A stretch of DNA of 64,000 nt from NCBI GenBank assembly GCA_021521415.1, contig JAIQDT010000234.1, forward strand, positions 1,939,001 through 2,003,000, in the 5' to 3' direction. Under the pieces are notes generated by a model, which saw only the letters and a list, made by a program, of their open reading frames with translations, had not been told where the DNA came from and did not search any database. Positions 56,348 through 64,000 of the stretch are shown here, piece by piece (position 1 is the first letter of the stretch; each line of letters opens with the position of its first letter). This stretch comes from Bidens hawaiensis (lineage: Eukaryota > Streptophyta > Magnoliopsida > Asterales > Asteraceae). Made by a program: the position numbers and the translations under genes.

Positions 56348-57066
56348 GCAAATTACATTTTTGTCAAAATATTTTAAAACAAGAGGAATTGGTCTATGCT
56401 AATATAACCAATCCCAACTCTATTTGTAACAAAGGAAAAAATTTTCTAAAAGGATATAAAACGATAACTTTACATTGCTATGTTGATACCGGAGCAAGCC
56501 TCTGTTTAGCAAGTAAATACGTTATTCCTGAAGAACTTTGGGAAAACACACCCTAGGACATTAAAGTAACAATAGCTAATGAAGAAACGAATAAACTAAA
56601 TAAGGTTTTTAGAAATCTTATAGTTTACTTCTCAGGAGAACCATTTCCTATTCCTACCATTTATCAACAGGAATCAGGAATAGATTTACTCATTGGAAAT
56701 AATTTCTGTCAGCTATGTGGACCCTTTACACAATGGTTAGACAGAATATCTTTCCATCTTAATCAAGAAATGATTCTAATTAAGAAAATAACCCAAGCAC
56801 TTCGCGTTGGGAACCCTGATTTTCTTGAGTCAATGAAAAAAGATTCAAAAATAAAGCAAATACCTGGTACTAATATAATTCAAGAAGTTATAAAACCAGA
56901 AGAAAAATATTTCATAGAAATACAAAAATATCAAAAAAATAGAAGCACTACTTGAAAAAGTATGCTCAAAAAATCCCATTGACCTAGAAAAATCCAAAAA
57001 CTGGATGAAAGCGTCAATAAAATTAATAGATCCCAAGACAGTAATCAGGGTAAAACCAATGAAATA
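56138..57066 (+). repeat. Terminal redundancy of the viral integrant, right copy
   Basis: Same genome segment as 39,174-40,102. Homology stops at 57,066, exactly where the copia LTR G begins (57,067), so the true end of the viral block may be hidden by G. Confidence 0.92.
56340..57066 (+). pseudogene. Viral polyprotein 5' part (protease), right copy
   Basis: Encodes the protease with an intact D-T-G-A-S triad (YVDTGASLCLASKY, about 56,480-56,520). It has a TAG at 56,553-56,555 where the left copy has Lys, a frame break near 56,935 (a run of seven A), and is truncated before RT motif A by the G LTR. The two copies carry different lesions. Confidence 0.85.
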
Positions 57067-57587
57067 TGTTGGGACTTATATTTTAGACCGACGCATCGAA
57101 TTATTATTATTATGGGTGAAAATAATTAATATTTTTGGTCTCAACCAAGGGTGGACGGCTTGAAGACTAAGACATGCTAGACTAGTATAAATAGATGTAT
57201 TTGCTAATTTGTCTAGTATGAGTGTATTGTGTATTGTGTGAGATGTAGGGTTTTATCTCTTAAAGAGAGCCGCCGCCTCCAGGATGAGCTCTCCTGGAGG
57301 TGGATGATCTTTACTATATGTATGTGTGTATGTATGAGTGCTTTGTATGACAATCTTCTGGTTAATGAAATCATACTACCAATTCTTTATATTTGTGTTT
57401 CGATTACATATATTTGTTCATCCAGTCCATTGTTATTGTAATCGATTCAGGCTCTCTCCCAAACACCACTCATCCGTCCAAAAATCCCCTTTCAAGAGCG
57501 AATACGATTCGATCCAAGCTTAAATCCAAGCTCCACTATTAATAACGACCATTATTCACGCTTCCGCACCGGGGATCGGTTTTGTCA
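57067..57587 (+). mobile_element. Copia LTR G, 521 bp
   Basis: TGTTGGGACTTATATTTTAG to GGGGATCGGTTTTGTCA, followed two bases later by a PBS. It has TATA-like AGTATAAATAGATG near 57,183. It starts exactly at the last viral base. No second copy is visible in the window, so its 3' partner is absent or outside. Confidence 0.8.
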
Positions 57588-57589
57588 GT

Positions 57590-57602
57590 TAGTATCAGAG
57601 CC
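57590..57602 (+). other. Primer binding site after LTR G
   Basis: TAGTATCAGAGCC, one mismatch from the tRNA-iMet PBS. Confidence 0.8.
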
Positions 57603-57700
57603 AGGTTGCCGAATCGTTCAGACTAATCGCTGAATCTGATTCACCTCGCTCTTGAATCCACCATGGACGTTAAGCTGATGAGGTTTGTTGAAAATTTTTT
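57603..57700 (+). pseudogene. Leader and first codons of gag, element G, truncated
   Basis: A short leader leads to CCACCATGGACGTTAAGCTG (ATG at 57,663), a good start context. The frame breaks after a dozen codons in a poly(T) run near 57,690, beyond which unrelated sequence (element F) begins. Confidence 0.45.
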
Positions 57701-57789
57701 TTTTTTACTAGAGCAAGGGAGGTACATGTGAATTTGAAATTAAATAACAACTGTCATGTGCTAGACAACAAACCAAGGTACTGTACCAC

Positions 57790-57812
57790 CCACTCATTAG
57801 GTATAAAAAGGG
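57790..57812 (+). promoter_or_regulatory. Candidate TATA promoter upstream of the 3' ORF in F
   Basis: GGTATAAAAAGGGG at about 57,799 is a strong TATA match 360 bp before the 3' ORF. TTTTGCAGGTACG (about 58,038) and TTCTTTGCAG (about 58,149-58,158) resemble splice acceptors, the latter ending four bases before the ATG at 58,162. Transcription is not shown. Confidence 0.4.
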
Positions 57813-58161
57813 GACTTAGAAAGTTTTTCACACATCTTTCTCTAATTAAACCTAAATGAAAACCCTCTTGCTCGAGCTCTATCCCTCTTGCTCGCTGGTC
57901 TATTATTTCTTCATTTTACTTCGATAATAGCCATTAGCTTTGTTTCGACTGCGGTAAGACATCGTTGTTCGATAATCGTCGCACCGATTTTAAAATTAGG
58001 GTTTCCAATTGAACAAATTGACTAACTGTTTACTTGTTTTGCAGGTACGCATATTACTACAGAACAGGTTAATTGAAGGCGCCGTTAATCATCTTTCTAT
58101 TCTCATATATTAGTTCTGCAACTGTGTGTACTGACAACTCTTCTTGTTCTTTGCAGAACTG

Positions 58162-59556
58162 ATGGCGTTCAAATTCGAAAAGCGGCATAATATGTGTGCT
58201 CGGTTGGAGATAGATGATGACAACCGTGAGTTGGAGCCAACGATAAAATTTTTGAGAAACTCCAATCTGAGGGTGGCTTTAACTACCGACTCCACAATAT
58301 ACAGAAATCATATTTCGGATTTTTGGGGGTCTGCAACATTTGTCAATGACATCAATGGGGAAAAAATTGAGGCGTCGATTCTAAATCATGACATTGAGAT
58401 AACAGAAGCCTCAATCAGAGCTGCACTGGACCTTAATGACAATGTTGAGGATCAGCCGTCCTACTCAGTCCCAAGGTTACTAAGAGTATTTCAAGAGACT
58501 ATGGGCTGTCAGGGAGGAGTTAAGGAGGGACAGTTTCAAAAGGGAAGTTTTCCTTTACTCTACAGGTTCCTGATTCATCACGTGATCCAGTCCTTATCTC
58601 CACGACGAGGGACTTGGACGTTACTAAGTCGAGAGCTTGGGTCTCTCACTGTCGTCATTCTTTACCAGCAACCCTTCAACATTTCAAGACTAATCTTTCA
58701 AGGGTTGATTTCAAATGCAGAGAGGCCAGTCCATCAAAGATTCATAATGTATCCACGTTTTCTGCAGATCTTAATAAACAGAGCCTTACCAGACATTCAC
58801 AGGACATGGCAGATTTTGAGGTTACAAGACCCAAATATATGCAAACGTATGAAGGATGCTCAAAGTAAGTTCATCGAGAATGATGACTGGGATGTACTCC
58901 CATGGTTACTCATACCTGCACTGGGTCCTATTGATGTACCGAGGACCCCTGGCAACAGTGATGAGGAAGATGATGATGGTGATGATAATGAAGATGATGA
59001 TGATGGTGATGAAAATGATAATGATGATGGTGATGAGCGTGGAAATGACAAGTTGGTTGGTTGTGCTGATGTGCCTTTGATTGAACAAGCTGCAGATGAG
59101 GAGGTTATTGCACCAGCCGAAGAACAGGAGGAGATAAATGAGCCTATGAATGAAGATGTGTTTCCTGCACCTGTGATTGATAACAATGTTGTCTGTTCAC
59201 CATCCATTACCGAACCTGTTACTAATGATATTCCTGTTCCTACACCACCTACTTCACCACTGAAAGACTCCACTCCTCATGAACCACCTCCATCCCTAGA
59301 ACCTTACAAGATCCTATCTCCTGAAACTTCAGAATCGGAACCATTTTCTGAACCAGCTCCAAAACCATCTGTTGAAACTCCTATATCAAGTCCAAACCTC
59401 TATGACACTATTTGTGAAAATGCTCAACTGGAGTTTGAGAACATTATGCTAAGAGAAAAGAATGCCATTTTGGCTGCAAAGAACTCAGCTCTGGAAGCTG
59501 CACTGAATGAGGCATTATTGAAAATTCAAACTCTTAAGGGGCAGTCTGAGGTTTAG
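58162..59556 (+). pseudogene. Long copia 3' ORF, N-terminal part (fragment F)
   Basis: The start chosen is ATG 58,162 (MAFKFEKRHNMCARLE), four bases after an acceptor-like TTTGCAG. The first 240 residues form a structured region (RVALTTDSTIYRNHISDFWG, ITEASIRAALDLND, FPLLYRFLIHHVIQSLSPR). From memory, many Asteraceae retroelement-associated proteins share this pattern and are often loosely labelled longin-like; the label is unproven. Then come an Asp/Glu tract (58,960-59,045), a Pro/Ser-rich linker and a C-terminal coiled coil (LREKNAILAAKNSALEAALN). Ends at TAG 59,554, but coding character continues. Function unknown. Confidence 0.65.
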
Positions 59557-61147
59557 AAGACCTCAGATGCACCAAAACAGGGGGAGAATAATGTGGTTGA
59601 AGAGGAAGTTGGACCATCTGATGCACTGAACATGATAAATCAGTTCTATGATGATGAGTCAGAGGTTGAGGGGGAGAAAAGTGGAGAAGATGAATCTGAA
59701 AAGGAAAAGTTAAAAAGGAAAGAAAAGGGATAGGGGATTACTCACACAGATGATGACTTACATCCTATACCCAAGCACGCAGTTCAGTCTGATGATCTAT
59801 TGTTTAAGGAAGATGTTATTGATAAAGACATGGCTGAAGCTGAATTTGTGAAACTGCAATCAATCTAATGAATGAAGAGCTGGAGGCCCTTGAAAGGGAA
59901 GTAATGGTTGAAGAAGAAGAGGAGATTCCTCAAGAGGTAATTGAAGCATTGATAAACATGAAAGACAAAGATGAAGAAGATGAGAGGAGGTTAAGGGAAG
60001 CTGATGCAACAATCAAGGCTACAATTGATGCCTTCAATGAAAGTCTGAATAATGATCAAGACAAGGCTGCAGAACCTATGTTAATTGAGCCTGAAGTGGC
60101 TGAACAGCCTGAAGTGAATGAAGAAGAACGGGGATTGGGTCCTGTAATAAATGAAGAAGATGAAACAGTTGAGGTTTCAGCATTTACAATGGTCAAACTG
60201 GTGATACTGAAAGATATAACACTCATACTGAACAACCCAGAAAAACATCACCTAGACATTGTAAAGGCAGCAAGGAAAGCACAACAGGAATACATCAATA
60301 TGGGCAGAGAAAGGGAACAAAGATTTTAAGAGCATAATGAACCAAATGAGCCTATCATTAAAGAAATCACTGAAGAACATATAGAGACTCAAACAGTTGA
60401 AACTGAAAATGACAAATCTGAGTCAGCTGATGAAGAGATTATTTTAGAAGGACCAGAAGTTGAACTGCACCAACCTTACTCTCCCACTCAATCTCAATCA
60501 TCTTTGAAAAGAAAAGACACTGATGAAATTGAGACTCCAAAGCCAAAGAGAAAAAAATCTGTGAAGAAAATGGTCTACAAAATTAGGTCAGAGATTCTTG
60601 AACAAAGAAGAAGAGATCAATCCAAGCAAAATGAAGAACCAATGATTGATGCTCTTCTGGATATTGAAGAAGAAGCTGACCTTGAAGTTGAGGATGAGAA
60701 AGAATAAAGTGTGGAGGAGACTGAAAAGACAAATGAAGATGCTGAGTATATGATCAGCTTGGGTTATGATCCTTTTTATGTTCAAAGACTATCAAAAGAG
60801 GATGTGGCAAAAGAAGCTGATGGTTGGAAGGCAAGGAAAAGAAAAAGGGAAGTCCTGCTAAAGGCTGGTCACAAGCCTGCTTTCCTTAACTTACAACCTT
60901 TTGACAAGATTGATAGTTTATACAAAAGGGCTCTCATGGAGGATCTATCTGAGTATATGAGAAAGGTGTCTAAGAGAAAGGAAGAGAAAGAAAAGAAATT
61001 TACATAATCTGAAAGCAGCAAGAGAAGAACAGAGAAGAAGGCAAATGATGAAACAGAGTATGAATCCTTGAAAGCAAAACACAAAGATATAAAATTTCTC
61101 CAGTTGTACGGATACAGCTACAACTATTTGATAAATCTCTCTCAACA
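59557..61147 (+). pseudogene. Long copia 3' ORF, C-terminal part (fragment F)
   Basis: Continues the same degraded reading unit. It stays in frame with the first part to about 59,866, with a TAG at about 59,731. After a frameshift it runs through 59,868-60,329, 60,504-60,707 and 60,711-61,007, separated by single stops. Very acidic with coiled-coil stretches (EEIPQEVIEALINMKDKDEE) and a basic patch (TPKPKRKKSVKKMVYKIRS) that could act as a nuclear localisation signal. It ends at the LTR border (61,148). Confidence 0.55.
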
Positions 61148-61941
61148 AGTGTTAAAGGCTTCGAGCAAGCTACACTTCAACGAGCAAGAGTATTCTTCTA
61201 TCGAGCATGGATTGCCAATCGAGCAAACAGCTTGATCATACAACTTGCAGCCAAGTGTTACGAGCACAGGATGATCGAGCACATAGGGACGAGCATGGAT
61301 GCAATAAGAGGATGTCACGTGAATCAAAGAAAAGACTTCGAGCACAGTTCAGTTACCGAGCAAGATTTACATCCGAGGATGCTAAAGATTGTTGAATAAG
61401 AAAAGCTGAAGACATCAAGAAGAATGAGCTTGCTCGATGGACTTATTCAAGCAAAGTTTGAACAAGTCAAGAGGAATGAAGCTTACTCAAAGGGAATATG
61501 TATTCTTCTAAAGAGAATATATTCCAAGTAAAGTCTGCTCGAGGATACTCACCGAGCACACCTAGTAAAGGAAGTTTGCTTGAGCAAGGTATGTACCTTG
61601 CTTGAGGACTGTAACACTTGTATTAGATTTATCTTTCATTATGTAATGTCTAGGACTTATAGAAGGAAAGTCAGAGTCTATAAATAGGTCCTAGGGTACC
61701 TTTAGGGACGGATTGCTAGGTACGGATTTCTAGGTACGGATTTGGAGACAGAATAGGCTGGCACGCACTGATTACGAAAACATTCTTTTTGTTCATCATA
61801 CAAGAGCCGCCGCCGTCACACAAAACCCCACTATTCCTTTGATATATCATTAAATATAGTGAATCTTTGTCTCTAAATAAGCCTTTACTGATTATCATTT
61901 ACTGTTTTGTGTTTGATATCTGTTCACAATCCTTCATTCTC
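61148..61941 (+). mobile_element. Copia LTR of the C family, truncated at both ends (fragment F)
   Basis: Homologous to the C LTRs from GTGTTAAAGGCTTCGAGCAAGC onward (compare 22,170 and 14,850), including TCTATAAATAGGTCCTAGG near 61,677. It lacks about 150 bp at the 5' end and about 90 bp at the 3' end. It shows that fragment F is the 3' portion of an element related to C and suggests what C has lost. Confidence 0.82.
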
Positions 61942-63652
61942 TATTTATTTATTTCAAATTTCAAATAAGTGCACAAGTTTCTAAACATGACAATAATAAC
62001 TCAAAACAAATAAATAATCCCAAAGCTAAACAATAGAGCAGTCATTCTTAATTTTATTCCTAAGGTCTTTCTATGCGTTCTTCACCTAAGCTTCAAATCA
62101 ACTGGTAACCTGCATATGCGTAGAAAATAAACAGAGATTTGTCAACAACACATGTTGAGTGAGATGATCATCAGTTTTGATACTAATAATAATATGTAAT
62201 AAACGATAAATAATAACTGTGCAAATAAAATAATGTAAGTAATTATCAATCAAACCGTGGGCAAATAGTGTGTCACTTGACCATGCCTCACGAATACGGT
62301 CTACGGCTACTATGACTAGCGCGATGTGATTGTCAGTTGACCATGCCTCTCGAACGTGGACTATAGATACTAGGACATCGTATGATCATACTATAATGTG
62401 ACATGACGAACCACTCCGAATATAATAGAATGTATGCACATAAACAAGTAACAAATAACATTTGATTGAATACACTCAATCATTCGTTTTCTAGTTTTGT
62501 GTATGTACGCAATATAAAAGAAAGTATTAGTAAACATATGTCCCCAAATGTTTAAAAACAGTAAAATAAAAGAGGGAATGATATATCACCTTGACGATTA
62601 AGCGAATAAATCAAGAGATAGAATAAAGGAGCAAAGTTAAAATGATAAGTTTTCTAATCCAACCATACATGAGACTTATACAAAATAAAATAAAGTCAAA
62701 AAACCGAGAACATAGCCGATGGAATCAATCAAAACGGATTTATAGAACTCCTGTTATGAGGTTTTCAGTAAATAAGCGAGCTGGGACTGACCAGAATCTG
62801 AACAACGAGTCGGGAGTCGGGTTTTTGGTCAGTACACTCGAAATCTAGATATAAAACTAAAAGTCTTCTGGAGCGAAAGCTAATTCCGATCAGAAGATAT
62901 AGTAATTGAAAAATCATTGAAATTGACTTTTATACCCCTAAACGGGCCGAAAAGCAATTGACCAACAAAACCCCATCAATCTGTAAAATTGATTGAGGGA
63001 ATTTGTTCTATAGATAAAAACCTACAATTTTAAAGAAGAATTACCTGGTGATGAATAGAAGAATGAGAAAATCATGGTCAAAGAAGCCTTAAACACCAAA
63101 GCCAACTAGACTTGAAAGAATTCAATTAAACTTGAAGAATATGATAATGGGGAAGAAGAATTTCATGGGTTTCATATTATGACGGCCAAGGATAGTAGTT
63201 TTAGGGTTTTAGGTTATGTTAATTTAAATAATAAACACTATAAATTCATTTATTGGTAAACGAACTCGTTTAGGAAACAAAATAATCAAATGACAAATCT
63301 TGTCCAATATCTTAAAGATCTTGTCTTAAGCATCAAGAAAATGACTTGGGATATTTTAAAACATTAATTGACATAAGTTGGAGCTTAAGTTTCGTTAATT
63401 TAGTCAAAAATATGAAAGAATTGGCAAAATTAGTCCCTGCAGTTTCCGAAAATGCATTTTTAGCCATTTATGCGATTTTAAGAGTTTCTAATGACTATTT
63501 GGAGTGATTGAAAGTCATGAAATTATAAAATAAGTTAAACTAAGTTAAATACCAATAAATACAAGTTTTAAATATTTCAAAATATTCTAATTACATTCTC
63601 GAATCGGTTTAAACATAAACGAATACAAATACGAAAAATCCGAGATGTTACA
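61942..63652 (-). mobile_element. 3' LTR of gypsy element H (right boundary clear, left boundary approximate)
   Basis: On the minus strand the LTR begins TGTAACATCTCGG at 63,652 right after a PPT. The left boundary lies between 61,942 and about 61,987; no TSD could be assigned. It contains two direct repeats of about 73 bp (TTGACCATGCCTC..., 62,270-62,390). No coding sequence; short open frames here are not supported. Confidence 0.7.
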
Positions 63653-64000
63653 GTCTCCCCTACTTTAGGGAATTTCGTCCCGAAATTAAAAAAGAAACTA
63701 AAACATAATAGTGTTATAAACAATTAAACTATAAGAAAAATATTTTTAAATAAATTTAAAATTTACCATAATATAGAACTTCTAATAGCCAGAGCAACGC
63801 TCCAAATGAAAATCCGATAAGGGCACTTACATATAGGATCTACCAGTGGCGTATCCACCATGTCCTTATAATCTTTACATTTGTACCGTTACCCAAACAA
63901 CTTTCGGTTCTAGATTATGACACACAACTATACGTATTATGATTTCCGTGCGAGCACTTGGATAATTATGTTCAGGACCATAATTACTTTTATCGTCAGG
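63653..64000 (-). other. PPT and 3' noncoding end of gypsy element H
   Basis: The minus strand reads CCTAAAGTAGGGGAGAC directly before the LTR. The preceding GGGACGAAATTCCC-type sequence is the characteristic end of many plant chromovirus internal regions. The rest to the window edge shows no coding sequence, so H's pol should lie to the right. Confidence 0.7.

Larger units (their letters stand above)
39174..57066 (+). mobile_element. Endogenous pararetrovirus (Caulimoviridae, caulimovirus-like), more than unit length
   Basis: Gene order around the circle is 35S-like promoter, PBS, movement protein, two small ORFs, coat protein, protease-RT-RNase H, 19S-like promoter, transactivator, as in Caulimovirus-type viruses. 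The integrant starts inside the coat protein zinc knuckle (39,174) and, after one circuit, passes the same point at 56,138, continuing to 57,066. It is interrupted by pogo-like DNA (42,242-42,882) and gypsy element E (45,548-54,641). Net unit length is 7,222 bp by subtraction. All major ORFs carry stops or frameshifts. The precise genus is an inference from ORF order and movement/transactivator resemblance. Confidence 0.92.

Noticed and set aside
58860..59273. Minus-strand 137-codon Ser-rich frame and a minus-strand Ile-rich frame (58,906-59,088)
   Set aside because: Antisense shadows of the Asp/Glu tract (GATGAT repeats) in the F 3' ORF.
62642..62848. Plus-strand 68-codon frame near the right end
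   Set aside because: Lies within the minus-strand LTR of gypsy element H; no motif and atypical composition for coding.

Overview
This is a gene-poor, repeat-saturated stretch of a plant nuclear genome. No host gene, tRNA, rRNA or CRISPR array was found. Almost everything is explained by retroelements nested inside one another, plus an endogenous plant pararetrovirus. The gag, pol and 3'-ORF types resemble those I know from Asteraceae (lettuce, Tanacetum and relatives), so an Asteraceae genome is the best guess; that is an inference from family resemblance.

Left half (1-35.2 kb). The backbone is a Ty1/copia element, B, on the minus strand. Its 5' LTR is at about 34.8-35.2 kb and its pol ends near 8.9 kb. 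B has been split by five insertions. These are a second minus-strand copia element A (5' LTR 8,400-8,879, pol running off the left edge), a solo Ty3/gypsy LTR (11,427-13,672, TSD CTTTG), a plus-strand copia element C (14,698-23,049) whose 5' LTR holds a 1.3-kb TRIM-like element, a PIF/Harbinger-type MITE (23,514-26,596) split by a solo gypsy LTR (TSD CCAAC), and a solo gypsy LTR (28,839-34,115, TSD CAATC) that itself contains another solo LTR (30,551-33,466). Element A is rearranged: a plus-strand block of 3' ORF, PPT, LTR, PBS and leader faces A's own 5' LTR and leader, giving a large inverted repeat.

Middle (35.2-57.1 kb). The rest of a plus-strand gypsy element D (LTR, PBS, gag) runs to 39,173, where it joins an endogenous caulimovirid genome. 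The viral order is pol 3' part (protease, RT, RNase H), a 19S-like promoter, a transactivator ORF split by a small pogo/Tigger DNA transposon, an intergenic region with a 35S-like promoter, poly(A) signal and tRNA-Met primer site, movement protein, two small ORFs, then (after a 9.1-kb gypsy chromovirus E inserted with TSD ACCAT) coat protein and the start of pol again. The first and last 929 bp of the viral block are the same genome segment, so the integrant is more than one unit long. Removing the two inserted elements and their TSDs gives a unit of about 7.2 kb. Every long viral ORF carries stops or frameshifts.

Right end (57.1-64 kb). A copia LTR with PBS (G) abuts the viral block exactly at 57,066/57,067. 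It is followed by a fragment (F) made of a long degraded copia 3' ORF and an LTR of the C family, and then by the 3' LTR and 3' noncoding end of a minus-strand gypsy element H.

Nothing here looks like an intact autonomous element. E has both LTRs, PBS, PPT and all domains, but carries frameshifts, stops and substitutions of catalytic aspartates in RT and integrase. The most notable content is the terminally redundant, nested pararetrovirus integrant.
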